Shown one piece after another: positions 24,035 to 36,889 of a stretch of 64,000 bases of DNA. How positions within the stretch are numbered: position 1 is the stretch's first letter; each line of letters begins with the position of its first letter. The position numbers and the translations under genes are program-made. The stretch lies in contig VXBA01001826.1 in assembly GCA_013399895.1 (NCBI GenBank), forward strand, positions 2,881,845 to 2,945,844, given 5' to 3'. The notes beneath the pieces were generated by a model. It was not told where the DNA came from, made no database searches, and saw nothing but the letters and a program-made list of their open reading frames with translations. This DNA is from Serilophus lunatus (lineage: Eukaryota > Chordata > Aves > Passeriformes > Eurylaimidae).

Positions 24035-26865
24035 TGCCAGCAACTGATGAAGCATTGACTCTTAGTTTAATATTCCTAACATTTGGTTGTGTTTTCTGCA
24101 CTGGCCTTATTCTGATAGGGATGTTCTCAGTGTTGGTCATTACTTGTGGTTGGCACTGGAATAGTCTTAGGGAGAAACTTCTGGTTGGTTTGTTGGTGGT
24201 GCTGCTCCTATGGCACTTCACTCCATCTCCGTGTGACTGGACTTGCTGGAGATCCCCTCTGCAGGTGGGCATGTCCCCCCAGCATGGGGACTTCTCCGTC
24301 CTGCCCTCTGCTCAAGGCCAGGTCACCCTTGGGGCAGCATGTTCTGCCCACAGAGATGCCAGCTCCTGCCGTCACTGGCATCTCCTTACAAAGAAATGTA
24401 TCTACGCCTTATCAGATAAATGAGAGAACATTTCTGATAAAGACACAAAGACAAAGTTCTTAGATAAGATTCGTGTGAATTATGAGGTCTCTGAAAATAG
24501 CTTATTCTTAGAGGTTTTCAACCACAGTTCTCTTGTGATGCAAGACAGAGAGTCCTTGTGCGTCAGCCCAGTAGCAGATGTCAGCTGAAGGACGTGCTGA
24601 GTTACGGTCGGTCCGTGTGCCAGGAGAACGGGCCAAGTCTGGGATCCTGAATGAGGTCCCTGTGCGACGGATTCTCCTCTCTGTTCACAGACCGGGTGCT
24701 GACGCCGTTATATTTTACTGAACGTGTTTGCCTCGAGGTATTGTTTAAGGAGCAGTTTTGTGTGGCTGAATTGCAACCTGTTGGATGTTTGGAAGCAGTT
24801 TGGCGTGGTTATTTATTGGGGTTTGTGTGGCTTGAAAGCAGCTGAATAAACGGACGCTCGTTCCTTCGAGGGCTTGCACGAAGCAGCTCGGAGCCAGCTT
24901 GAATGAGCAGCCTCAGCTGTCCTGGGTTGCATCAGGAGAGGGGAAGGCAAAGTCCTTTCTTGCAAAGGAAAAAGGAGAAAATAGTTGTCTCATTAATATA
25001 TATAATAAATCCTAATATAATGAATCTTGTTGGCAATTTTTGTGTAGTTTTTAGACTTTATCTGAAGGTTCCTGGCACAGCTTACACTTTCTGTAGCCCT
25101 GGCTTGCCTCTCCTGGCATGCCTGCTGTGGTCAGTGGTGTGTTGCTGCTGGATGTCCCAGGCTGGGCTGTGACTGTCCCCTCAGCCAGCTCAGGTTGTGG
25201 GGGTCAGCACTGGCAGCTGCGGCAAGTCCCTCTTGGTGCCTACTGGTTGTGTGTCACTCCTGGAAGCAATGGCTGTGTGTGATGTCCCCCTGAAGTTTCT
25301 CTTAATGGAAATACTATTTATGACATAAAATAATAAATTAAAGAAACTTAGCAATAATAAAACTATCACATTATGTGTATGTTCATTCTTGTCTTGCTCA
25401 CCAAATGCTTGACCATCCTACCTCTGGTAGGTCCCATGTTCCTCATAGCCACTGAGATCTGTATCTGCTTATCTGATCCCTTCACACACAAACAACTTGC
25501 CCTGCTCATTCGAAGATACCTGTGCCAGCCCTTGCCCTGTTCCAGGGGCAGGGGTACATTGTAATTCCCTATGCCCTGGGGTGTTCAGGTGTGAGCCCTG
25601 GCACGAGCTCTGTGCCCCTCCAGTTCACGGTGCAGACGCATGTCGTCACCTTGTGTTTGCTTTCCTATGTTCTCTCTCTCTCAGCAGGAAGGATGTACCC
25701 TGTGAGAGGGGCCAGGGCACAGCACCTTCATTGTTTTGGCCACCACACACCCCAAACACTAGAAGTCATCACTTGCAGATCGTTATCCTGCAGTTCTATC
25801 ACATCTTGTAACCACCTTCCTCTTCCGATCCAAGAACGCAAGCACAGTGCAAGATGTGGTGATGGAGGGCAGTGACTTCCCAAACAGGGAAGCTTTGAGG
25901 GTTTAAAGACAATTAGCTTTGATGCTTCTGTGTATGGTGTGTGGCTCTGGACCAGCACGGGACTGGGAGGGCAGCAGCCTCCGAGCTGGGCAATATTTGG
26001 TGTTGATTTAAGCCTTTCCATAAGGCCTGAGATGTTTACCATTTGTGAATTTAATAAATCTTTGGAGTGATTGCTGCCCTGAGAGCCATGCTGGGGTAAG
26101 CACATCCCCTCGGGCTGGCAGGTCAGCACCCACACTGTGGAGTGTCATAGAAGGAGGGCATCACTGTCTGAGCAGAGATGAGTGAAATGGTGCTAAAACC
26201 CATGTGAGGAGGAGCCCAATGCTGGTGAGTGTGGTGGGCTCCTCCCTGGGCTGGCCTTCAGGTGAGTTCAGTGCTGGGTGAGATGCAATGAGCAGGGCTC
26301 TATCTTGGTTAGCAAAGCCTACAAAGAGCACACCTATTACTTATTTATGCAGCCCAGATCCTGGTGTGACAGCGTGAGGCACAAAAGCTAAAATGACAGT
26401 AATTAGAATGGATCTGCACTCAGTGACCCAGAGAAAAGTGAAAACCCAGGAAGATAATCATGAGCGAAAGAGGCAGTGCTCACCAGAAAACAGTGATGGT
26501 TACAACTTGAATGGAGAAACGAGCTCCTAAAGCAAACTAGCTCCTGGAAATCCCATTAACGCTGACAAATATCCAGCTCCAGGATTGGGGAAGTATCACA
26601 GCGAACATCTGTTCAGGTAAATAATGAGGACGAATCCAGTTGCTGTTTGGAAATGCTGCCTGCTCCCTTGCCTGAGGTGAGGCTGTTAATGTGCACTGCC
26701 TGGTAAAACTGCTGGCGCTCGTTACAGAGCTAACAATTATAATATTCTCTGTGGTCGGGGATTATCGAACACCTGGCTCCTGCATTAACTGTGGCACAGC
26801 GCTGCAGCAGCAGCGTTGGGGATAACCCAGGGCTCTCACATTAGGGATGATGGATTGCCAGGGAA
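24035..26865. other. Unique DNA with a CpG-rich patch
   Basis: Apart from the CpG-rich patch at 24545-24880 nothing is recognised. Confidence 0.55.
24545..24880. promoter_or_regulatory. CpG-rich patch
   Basis: About twenty CpGs lie in 335 bases (tacggtcggtccgtg, tgcgacgg, gacgccg, aacggacgctcg). There is an AATAAA at about 24845, but no coherent gene model. Confidence 0.35.
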
Positions 26866-27155
26866 GAGCTGGGGCAAGGGTTTCAAACTAAAAGAGGAGA
26901 GATTTAGATTAGATATCAGGAAGAAATTTTTCCCTGTGAGGGTGGTGAGTCCCTGGCCACAGAAGCTGTGGCTGCCCCCTTCCTGGAAGTATCCAAGGCC
27001 AGGTTCCTGGAGCAACCTGGGATAGTGTCCCTGGCCATTGGATGGATGTGGGACAAGATGAACTTTATCTCAAAGGTCTCTTCCAACCTTGTTAATACTG
27101 TAATACTGTGATCCCCTCCAAATCAAACCATTATGTGATTCTATGATTCTGTGAA
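26866..27155 (+). mobile_element. CR1 3' part with an irregular tail
   Basis: Contains caaactaaaagaggagagat, tagattagatatcaggaaga, gaagctgtggctgccccctt and ggtctcttccaacc. The tail is odd: an actgtaatactgtgat block interrupts it before tcaaaccattatgtgattct and atgattctgtg. A second CR1 tail may have been added or the tail duplicated. Confidence 0.88.
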
Positions 27156-28292
27156 AATGGGTGAGATTCCAGTAAACTCAAGTCTGGATTCTGTTCTGAT
27201 TTGTTCAGTGTTCTATCCAGTTATTTCAGGTCAGGTTTTTAAATCTGAACAAACTTTGTCCTCTGATGTTTCTTGAATCTGTTTTGGGTTTGTTTACTTT
27301 TCACAAGGAGGCCCAGCTCATAAGCTCAAAATGCCCAATCTGAAAATGGTTTTGCACTCAGCTGGACTTGTTCTGCACGACCATTTTGCAGGCATCTAAA
27401 ATATATAATTTATAGCTGTAAAAACAACCCTGAGAAAGAGCTCTACTTATCCAGGAGGGCTAGAAGCATCACACTGGCTTTGAACTTGACAGTACTGTGC
27501 ACTCTGTGAGGTTTTCTGGTCAGCTTTGAGTTTTGTGGAGACGGCTGAAGGTGGATCAGGCTCCTGACTCCTCCAGGGACACGTGGGATTTTATATGCTC
27601 TTGGAGGACAGGCTTGCAGCCTTGCCTTCTGCCTGCCTGGTGATGCACTGAGTGGCCCTGCCTTGACCATGGGAAGATAACCACAATTTGGTCTGAGTTG
27701 CCTCTTGGCCAGAGAACAAAGCTGTACCTGGATGGGGAGAGCATTCCAGGCTGCTCCACATGCACAGGGGGTGGCATTTGATCAGGGTTGGGTTGGATGC
27801 TTTTCCAGGGTTTTATTCATGTGTGAGGCCCATTCATGTGTAAAGGAAATCTGTGTTGCACTGGCAGCGCTGTGTGTGAGCTGAGTGCCCCATTGCTGCC
27901 ATCCCTTTCCTTCTGCTCAGGTGGTCCTGCCCCCACCCTGTGAGAATCACAACCATTTTGAGGACCAAAACTGCTGCTTTTCTGGGTGCCAGTGAGAGCA
28001 AGATCGCCCAAGCTATCACCCAGAAGTTGGCTTCTGTTTGATTTTCTCCATCATTAGTCCTCATGCTGAGGGGCCGATGTGTCCATCCCAGCATCCCTGG
28101 CATGGTAGCTTTCACCAGGGAAAGGCCAGCTTGGTCTTCTTGGCTGATGAGCAAGCCAAGAGCAATGGTCAGTGGGGCTCAGCCAACTGGGATAACAGAG
28201 CATTAGGAATACTGAGTATGGGGGGTTGTAACCCCTTTTCCAAAGGCCCACAATGTGTGAACCTCTGTTAAGAAAGACAGATGGTGGGTGGA

Positions 28293-28559
28293 AGAGGGTA
28301 GTGATAGGACAAGAGAGAATAGCTTTCTACCCAAAAAAGGGCAAGGTGAGATCAGATTTTAAGAAATTCTTCCCTGTGAGGGTGGAGAGGCCCTGGCACA
28401 GGTTGCCCAGTGAAGCTGTGGCTGCCCCATCCCTGGAAATGTTCCAGGACAGACTGGACAGGGCTTGGAGCAACCTGGGATAGTGAAAGGTGCCCATGTC
28501 AGAGGGGCTGGAATGAGATGATCTTTAAGATCCCTTCCAACCTAAAGCATTCCGTGATA
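28293..28559 (+). mobile_element. CR1 3' part
   Basis: Runs from gtgataggacaagagagaat through aagaaattcttccctgtgag, gcacaggttgcccagtgaag and gagcaacctgggatagtgaa to cattccgtgataa. The usual repeated terminal octamer is lost. Confidence 0.9.
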
Positions 28560-30337
28560 AACTGCAAGAAGGGACACAGCTAAACAGTGAAGGCTTTTTC
28601 ATTAGTTGAGCTGTTTTGGCTGGAGCATCGTGTGCAGAAACCAGCTCAGAGAGAACATCGTAGGATCACTTTGATCCCTAGAACACGCTGAGCTGCATTT
28701 CCAGGACCTGATGCCATCCCTGTGCAGGCAGAGCCTGCTTGCCATCCTCCATGGGGTTCTTTGCCTGCAGTGAGTCTCCGAGATTTCTCTCTTGGCTCTG
28801 TTTGCTCACCAAAGGCATTGACTGCAGCAGGACAAACTGCAGGAAGGAAGAGCTGGAAGAGATCCTACTTATTTTCTATTGGTTTATGCTTGCAGTAGGA
28901 TTTTTTTTATTTTTTTATTTTCATGTAATGTGTGTTAAATGTTTCAGGAGTGACAGGGCTGGGATGGGACCCAGCACATGTGGAGAACAAAGCGTGTCAG
29001 CAAGTCCCTTGTCTCCAGGCTGGCTGACAACCCTCTGTTCTGGCTAATTTTTGGTGTCATCAATCACAAGTAGCAAGATAGGAGCCTCATGGTGTCCTGT
29101 GTGCACCACAGAGCTCATTGAGTGACCTATTAGTGCTTCCAGTTAATTCTGGTGACATATTTATAGCAGGGAGATCTACAGCACCGATTTCCTACAGGAC
29201 ACATCACCGTCTGACATCAGATTAAGTTATAGAGTACCCTTTTCCTGCCTGGATCAATAGTCAGAGTCAAACAGAGCCTTGTCTACATGCAGATGAGGAG
29301 GATTAGATTTTAATCGGCAAATATCAGTAATGGCTGTTTTTCCCACCAAGGGAAGAACAGTCAGGGAAAAATTTCCATCATTAATAATTGAAGTTTATAG
29401 AGGAGGAAAAAAAAGCATGAACATATCATATACCACTCCTGCAGATAACGAGGCCCCGCTTTTGCTGATAATTCTGTCTGGCAGGCAAGTGCAAAAAAAT
29501 TATTTTGATTATCACTGGGTTTCTGAATCTGTTATGAGTCTTCTGCAGTCGTGGAATATTTTAACAAATGCCCTTTTGTAGCAGAGCTGAAAATACTATC
29601 GATAGCACAAAAGTGTCCATAGAAAAATACGGACAAAATAGTTGGAAATGAGAGTTGGTACGATTTGCCAGAACAAGGAGAATAACAAATTCTGGTGTGG
29701 ACTTTGTAAAATAGGGTGACTGGAGCGGGTGGCTGCCACCTCTGCCAGCTCCCAGCTCGATGGGTGCTGAATGATGCAGAAGGGCACCAATAAGGAATCC
29801 TTCCCTGATCCCATGGGACAACCTTTGGGGCTCCCTCAATGTCACCGTGGTGCTGCAAGAGGCTGAGGCTCCCCAGGGATGAGCAAAAGCCTCCAGAAGC
29901 AGCTAGAAAAGAGCTTTTTATATCTATTTGCAATGCAATGTGTGAAAGGGCAGAAGCTGTGTTTCTACAGGCTTGAGAAAGAGTTTTCTGCTCTTTTTTA
30001 TGTTTTTCAGGGAAGGCTCCCAGTGGTAGCACAGAGTTTACATGTGCAAGCTGTACCTGTCAATCGTGCTGGCAGGAACTCACATTCCCATCATATGTCC
30101 ATAAGACATTTTGGTTGTTCTTCATTCCTGCTACTCTTTAAGCTACTGATAATTTCTCCAGACTGCAAAGCACTAGAGGTCGTGGTGCTCTGTGCTTCGT
30201 GCTTGCTTGTCTTCCAAGAGCTTTAATCCCAGCAAGCATTCAAACAACAACAGCTCATGTAAATCACGCAGGAAATAATACATGGAAAGAAGTCAGCATG
30301 AATTTCTAATTAACTAAATTTGCAACTGGTGCACCCA

Positions 30338-30365
30338 AGTTAAAGGGCATGTGATTTATCACCTG
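30338..30365 (+). repeat. 28-bp direct repeat, copy 1
   Basis: Starts agttaaagggcat and ends tgatttatcacctg. It differs from copy 2 (30431-30458) at one base; the copies are 93 bp apart start to start. Confidence 0.9.
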
Positions 30366-30430
30366 TCAGTAAAAATATTGGTAATAGCTTGTGCTTCCAG
30401 TCCTGGAGTGTGAGCAGAGCTTAGCTGGGG

Positions 30431-30458
30431 AGTTAAAGGGCATCTGATTTATCACCTG
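30431..30458 (+). repeat. 28-bp direct repeat, copy 2
   Basis: Identical to 30338-30365 except C for G at the fourteenth base. The 65 bases between the copies are not a recognised element. Confidence 0.9.
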
Positions 30459-30696
30459 ACACCAGCCATCCTGGTTAGAGCCATCACAGCTGGGGTGGCA
30501 CTGACCCTTTTCACCAAATGAGGATTGGCTAAGTTATTGCTTCAGCAGAGAGATGTGTGAAGGACTTTCTTTCAATAAAAATGTAAGTAAAACAAAGTTA
30601 TAGTAAGAGCTGCTTTAACCAGTTGAAAGGGAGCACTGGAGGACAGTCAGTTTGACACAATGGGCCTGGTGGTTGCTCAGGGATGTTGGTGCTGGT

Positions 30697-30847
30697 TCTA
30701 TCCCTGGAAGTGTTCAAGGCCAGTTTGGACAGGGCTCAGAACAACCTGGTCTAGTGGAAGATGTGCCTGCCCGTGGCAGAGGGTTGGAACAAGATGATTT
30801 TTCAAGGTCCCTTCCCACCCAAACCATTCCATGATAATTCTGTGACT
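30697..30847 (+). mobile_element. CR1 3' end
   Basis: Contains tatccctggaagtgttcaag, gaacaacctggtctagtgga and ccacccaaaccattccatga, then taattctgtgactt. Confidence 0.9.
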
Positions 30848-33490
30848 TAACTCCTGTTCTTTTTGCCTGGAGATTTAAGTGAGTTTGCTGAAATGAGACT
30901 TTAAGAAACCCCTTTAATTCCAAGCTCTTTCTTAGATCTTAGAAACTGTGGTTGTGACTGAGCAAAGCATAAACTTTTAGTACTTAGGAAAACTAATTCC
31001 TTCTTATTTCTAGCAAAAAGATGACCAACCCCCCACAATCTGCTTTGTAGAGTGGACAAAACAGACCCATTCCCTGTTGGATACCAACATCCTTGTTTTA
31101 GATGCAGAAGTTCAGTGACCAAACAAGCCCAGGTGCCTCTGTATGTCAGAGGCCAGCTTCCAAGGGGCTATGCAGAAATCTGGGGGAATTTTGCATGGAA
31201 GGTTGGCCAAACTCAATTCTACCCTTTGGTATGAACGGATGCTTTCAACTCTCACCTTCAATTGTCACCCCATATTTTTATGTCTGTGATGTCTCCTTTT
31301 GTCAGCTGGTAGAGTCAAGGAAAGTTTTGAGGTTTACATTCTTTTATGGAGTGTTAGATGCTCTCTGAGAAAAAACAGCTGTAGCTAGAAATGGAATAGG
31401 TGGATTTCTGTTCTGCAGCCCACACTGAAGCAGTGGCCTTGCCAGGCATGGGAGCTGTGCTGCTGGAAAGGATTAGCTGTGAAATGCTTCTTCTCAGCTC
31501 CTCATAACCTTCTACAGACTGTTTGGGTAACCCATCACCTTCCTGGGTTTGGTGTGATCTGCCACAAAGTCTCTGTCAGGTTTAGTGATTACTGGTGTGA
31601 GAAATTATGCCAACACACCTCAACCAGTTGAGGTTCACCAGAACTTCAACCTGTTGTGTCTAGATCATTATATTCTTGGCTTGCCACTAAATGTTGAGGT
31701 AAATTGGGGTGGTCATTTTGTGTGTGTCTGTGTGTGATATGACAGGTTTTGGAGTAATCTAATATAAAATACTGAGAACTTTTCTCCTAATGTTTGTGTG
31801 TGCAGTCACTGCTGTTGGCTGTATCAGCAGAGGATCAGTGAGAAAGCTCTATGGACCACAAAAACCTCATTACATAATGTCTGGAAATGCAAGATTATAT
31901 GAGTTCAGGTAGGAGCTACAGTGAATCATGAGGCTCCTGAGGATGAAGGAAACTCTTTTAAGTGGGCTTTAATTACCATATGTCCTAACCCAGTCCTGAG
32001 TAGAAGTCAAAGCTGACTGGAAAGGTTGGGTGCTGAACCTGATGTTTTCAGCTGAATCAGTTCCTGAATGAGGCCTCCAAAAAGCCCTAGGATGATGAGC
32101 AGAAGCTCAGGGTGTTTGAACACTGTTCCTCACCTTGTTCCTCTGCATCCTGCAGTCACAAGTAGATCAAAGCAGTACCAAAGGCCCTATGAAGGACAGG
32201 GAGTGAAGCCCTGCCTCCAGCTCATTGCCTGGCTTTTCTCCTTGCCTCTCTGCTGTTGTTTTGCCCTAGTTCCACTTTTTTCCTATGTCCATATGATTAT
32301 GAGGTTTGGTCCCTGTGCTCCTTGTGACCCACATGTCAAACTTTAGTTGCTATGGGGTTTGGTTATTTTAAAGTTTTTAGTCTTCCTCTTTCCTTGTGCT
32401 CCTCTTCTGAGTGATTTGCAAATCTAAGCAATTAATTATCAGGACAACCAAAGTGCTCTACTAACAAGGGAAATATTCCATCAGCTTTGTATCTTTTCTA
32501 CATAAAAACGGAAGTCTGGGTTTCACGTATCCAGGGTCTCAGAGGGAGTGAAGGAATGAAAAATGGGCAATTCCACAGTGTTTTGCTGCTCCCTCGGCTG
32601 AAGGATGGAAGGAATCAAGGTAACACGTTTATTTGACAGGGAATACTTTGTGTACGTGTGTAATCTGTTGATCTGAAAATTAAATCACTTTCTTCTTCAT
32701 CTTCTGAGCCATTGATCTTGGAGTCATTAGCGAAAGCACAAGGTGTCACAGTGACACGTCCTTTGCCTCACACAACCCTCACAGAGCAGAACATGCATCA
32801 GCAGATGATTTTATTCATGTGAGTCAAATACGGGTTGTGCTTGTTCCAGACCACATTAACTACAAGGAAAAAAAAAGAGAAAGGAGCTGGAAGACTCTTG
32901 CAGATGTTATTTGTTTTCCCTAATAGTTACCTTTTCCCTGTTTTGAGGAGCTGACTCCCACACAGAGGGGTCTGCCCTGCTGCCTGTGAGATGGGGTTTA
33001 TGGTTTTACAGTGGCTGTGAGAAGATGGGAAAATGGGGCTGTACTGGCATGCAGGAGGCTGCCCATGCAGAGCAGCACCCACCTGGCCCCAGGGCTCCTG
33101 GATTCCCAACCCTGTGCCAGCTGGGCTGGTACAGCAGGAGGGGAACAGATTGAAGCTGAGGGCTCAACGTATGTGTACACATATTTGGTTATGTCTGTGG
33201 GGCTATGGTGTTATATGTGGATATAAATATCTAAGTGTATAATACTAAGTGTGTGTGTGAATTTGCATGTGTCTGTAGTATGATTTCCCCAGTATTTTAG
33301 GGCTGGTCAACCTCACAATGCCTTCTAGTTGTAGAAATGCAATTCATTTGTGCTGTGAAGATGCAAAGAAAAATGAACATTTGAGAAAGTCCACTGGAAG
33401 AATTGAGGAATTGCTTTATTTAAACATTTGCTCTGTAAATAGGATTCAAGGTGACTTTCTATTTGGTTTATATTATATTTAAATATTTAG
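30848..33490. other. Unique non-coding DNA
   Basis: Short TG-rich stretches at 31715-31740 and 33170-33275; nothing else recognised. Confidence 0.6.
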
Positions 33491-33671
33491 ATTTAAAAGA
33501 GAGGGGATTTAGATTAGACGTAAGGAAGCTGGTTAATTGGAATGTGGTGAGACCCTGGCACAGGGTGCCCAGAGAAGCTGTGGCTGCCCCATCCCTGGAA
33601 GTGTTTAAGGCCAGGGTGGATGGGGCTTTGAGCAACCTGCTTTAGGGAAGGTGTCCCTGCCTTTGCAAAGG
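33491..33671 (+). mobile_element. CR1 fragment lacking its 3' terminus
   Basis: Begins ttaaaagagaggggatttag and runs to aaggtgtccctgcctttgca, then stops before the usual 'cttccaacccaaacc' block. The missing 3' end suggests a later deletion, since new CR1 insertions keep their 3' ends. Confidence 0.88.
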
Positions 33672-35340
33672 ACATTATTTTGGGAGAAAGTGCCCCAGTC
33701 TTGCCATCCGTGGTGGCAGGAGTGGCCAGTGAGCGCTTTGCCACCACCTCCTCCCAGGCCTGGCACTCTCTCCCAGCGTGTCTGCTCTCAGCTTTCCGGA
33801 GAGGAGTTTTTGTGCTGCTGAAGCTGTTATTTGAAACCCTCTTCTGCTGGTTTATTCCATCTGTGAGCAGTCCCTTAGAAACCCCAGTCAGCTGATTGCC
33901 CATGAGTGCTTTTGGGATGAAGGCAGTGTGAGGCCTGAGCACCACAGATGGGAATAGATTAAAGAAAAGTGGGTATTGAAAACGTTGGGCAAAATAACAC
34001 AGCACGTGGTATTTTTGACTCCTCCAGCTACATGCCTGTTTTTTAATTCATTTAATCACTATCCCATAGGGATGGACACTACCATAGAGCACAGGCTCCC
34101 TCCCCACCATGCCTGCCTTGCTGCTTCCCTTACACCATCACTCTCCTCCCGAGTTCCCAGTTGGATTTCCTCTGTCCAGAAGGGTGCCAGGTAACCAGGG
34201 ACAGAGGCCAAAAGGCATCCCTGTGTTCCTGCTGGTGCAGAACATTGCCCTGGGAAGCAGGGCAGGCAGTGAGTGCATCCCGTGCTGCCGGAATGGGGCT
34301 CGGTGTCTCCCACTGCCGGGAGGGATAAAGAGAAGGGAAGATGAAAGGAACAATAATATTTTTACACTTACTGTAACTCGGGTTCAGTTTCATATTTCAT
34401 TAATTATTGTTTTGTCATATTAGGAGCCTGGGGAGGAAAATATTAATCACAGGTTTTGCTGAGTGCTGTTTCAGTAAGTAAATTAATTTCAGACAGGAAA
34501 CTTGTTTGTGGATGTTTGGCTCCTTCCCGCTGCGGGCAGGCGAGCTCGTCGTGCTTCCCAGCACCCCGCTGAGCCCCAGCCATCCCCTGCCTGACATGCT
34601 TTTTGGCGTGTTTTGGTTCCAGCATTCACTGTCACCACAGTGAGCAGAGCTTGCAGGTCGTCTTGGTTTTTCTTTTGCTTGGTTTTGTTTCCTTTTGTTG
34701 TCTAAGAACTCCTGGCAGAAGCCAAGGCAAAAAAACCTCCGTATGTGGCTGGGGCAGGAGGTGGTAACAGCCATGGGATGCTGCAAAGATTCAAACTGGT
34801 TTGTCAAAACTCCTCTGGGCTGAGGCCACTGTGTGAGAGAAATCCAGAAGGCAGGAAAGAGCATGGCCCATTGCTCCTCTCCCCTCTCCATCCCAAATCA
34901 CTGCTTGTCAGTCTCCAACTGTATCCCACATCCCTCTCCGGGCACAGGGCTACGCCAGAGCTGTTCCCCCCTTCTGTGCACCACTCATGGCACTGGGAAA
35001 TTCCAGTGAAACATTTCCATCTTCTCTTAGAAATCAAAGCCAGCATTTCTTTGTCAAGAAAGAGAGCCCTGAGGTGGATCTGATTAATGGCATGTGGCAT
35101 GTTCCCCCTACCAGAGATTAGAAGCAAGTAAGGAGCTATGTTGGCAGAACATGGATCAGAGCAGTTACACCTCAGCTACTCAAAGCAAACCTCCCAGGTG
35201 CTTATTTTGGGAGAGGGCTTTGCATCCTTTCTCACTTCTGGAGTCCATGACCCCAGACAAAAATAAATACCATCTAACTGCTCCTGTTCTGGGTTATTTC
35301 TGGCACCATCGCCAAGTAACTGAATTTCAGAGGGCTGTGA

Positions 35341-35354
35341 GTGTGTGTGTGTGT
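35341..35354. repeat. (GT)7 microsatellite
   Basis: Seven GT units followed by ataaac. Confidence 0.85.
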
Positions 35355-35591
35355 ATAAACCAGTAGATCTCAGTAAGATAATCAATTATATGCAAGAGGA
35401 AACCAGAACTTTTTCCATTGGTTTTATCAGATATTGTGGTCAGTTGAGGCAATTCAGAGCAACTCAGAACCCGATTACATTCATTCTTCCTATAATCACT
35501 CCATCTCTGTTTACCATATTCAGTTAAAGTGGCTTGTTTGCTACATCCGCTCTGCTGCCAAAATAACCTCATTTACTCTTGCAAACGGCTT

Positions 35592-35609
35592 CTGCTGCTG
35601 CTGCTGCTG
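35592..35609 (+). repeat. (CTG)6 trinucleotide repeat
   Basis: Six uninterrupted CTG units, followed by an imperfect ttg. Confidence 0.9.
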
Positions 35610-36186
35610 TTGTGTTCCTGCATTGCAAATATATTCTTGGCCACAGCCCTGAGGTTTGGATATACTGTTCTTTCAGTCCTGCTGGGGAGTTGATTGGTTG
35701 GCATCTCATTCACTTTCAAATACCATTTGAATGACAGGAGGTTGGTTTGGCTTTTTTGGAAACATGGGCTTTGCTCTCACCTGCTGTGGAGCTGAGCAGT
35801 CTCTGAGCTCTGGCCTGCTTCCTTGAGGTGTTGGTCCATTGTTATTTTTTTGTGGTTGCCATTGTTTTTATTGGTTTTGCAAATTTAACCTTCGAACAGA
35901 AGTGTCTGTTAAAAATACTCAGGTTGCTGCTCAATGGAAAGTTGGACCCAGAGCTGGCAGGAGCCTGCTATTACTGCAGCAGTGGGTGCAAGGGAAGGGT
36001 TTGCCTGCACAGTGTGCAATCTGCAGCAAGTCAGCAGCCTCTGCTCTGTGGAATTGTATCATTTCCCTGATTTCCTCCTGTCTCATGGTTTTGCTGGAGT
36101 CATGTGCATGAAGGCCTGCTGAGATGGGTCAATTTGATGTGAGGTGTTTGGATGATGCTGGAAGAGCTGTCCCACGTGGGGAAATT

Positions 36187-36592
36187 CTAGGATGCTTTGG
36201 GTTGGAAGGGATCTTAAAGATCATCTTGTTTCACCTCCCTGCCATGGGCAGGGACACCTTCCACTCTCCCAGGTTGCTCCAAGCCCCGTCCAACCTGGCC
36301 TTGGACACTTCCAGAGATGGGCAGCCACAGCTTTTCTGTGTACCTGTGCCAGGGCCTTACCACCCTCTGAGTAAATTTCTTCCTATTATCTAACCTAAAT
36401 ATACCCTCCTTCAGCTTAAAGCCGTTCCCCCTAAGCCACCCATGTCTACCAGCCTTTGTAAAATGTCCCTCTCCAGCTCTTCTGGAGCCCTTTTAGGCAC
36501 TGGAAGGGACCCTAAGCTCTCCTCAGAGCCTTCTCTTCTCCAGGCTGAACAATCCCAACTTTCTCAGCCTGTCTTCATGGAGAGGAGAGGGA
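36187..36592 (-). mobile_element. CR1 3' part, about 400 bp
   Basis: Opens aggatgctttgggttggaag, contains ccatgggcagggacaccttc, ggacacttccagagatgggc and ttctcttctccaggctgaac. The outermost terminal octamers are missing. Confidence 0.9.
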
Positions 36593-36764
36593 TAAAACCT
36601 GGCCAAGATGGCCAAGACCTGTTTTTTGTACCTTGCTTTCTCTGTCTTTGCCGTGACCCACCCCTTGCTCCTCACCGTGGCATGTTGGGCGAACCTGCGT
36701 GAGCCTCATTAGTGCAGCCACAATTCCCTTGGCCCAGCAGCTCCCTGGTCCCCAAGGACCATTG

Positions 36765-36889
36765 GCCAGGTAGGACAGGGCTCTGAGAAACCTGGGCTAG
36801 TGAAAGATGTCCCTGCACATGGCAGGAGTGTGGAACAAGATGGTCTTTAAGGTCCCTCCCGACCCAAACCAGTCTGGGATGCTGTGATA
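36765..36889 (+). mobile_element. CR1 3' end
   Basis: Contains ccaggtaggacagggctctg, gctagtgaaagatgtccctg and ggtctttaaggtccctcccg, ending gggatgctgtgat. It faces the inverted copy at 36187-36592, so two CR1 copies lie in opposite orientation within 700 bp. Confidence 0.85.

Larger units (their letters stand above)
27156..30696. other. Unique DNA with one CR1 copy and a 28-bp direct repeat
   Basis: 29120-29560 is repeat-free and AT-rich with many TAAT and GATA-like cores, a good candidate for a conserved intronic element. Confidence 0.5.
33672..36186. other. Unique DNA with GT and CTG microsatellites
   Basis: A small CpG cluster lies at 34525-34570. No exon recognised. Confidence 0.55.

Noticed and set aside
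24651..24845. Small gene in the CpG-rich patch ending near an AATAAA
   Set aside because: 64 codons without similarity, no splice signals, and the AATAAA overlaps the stop region by chance.
33514..34005. 163-codon minus-strand frame
   Set aside because: Part of it is the antisense of the CR1 copy at 33491-33671; the rest shows no similarity.
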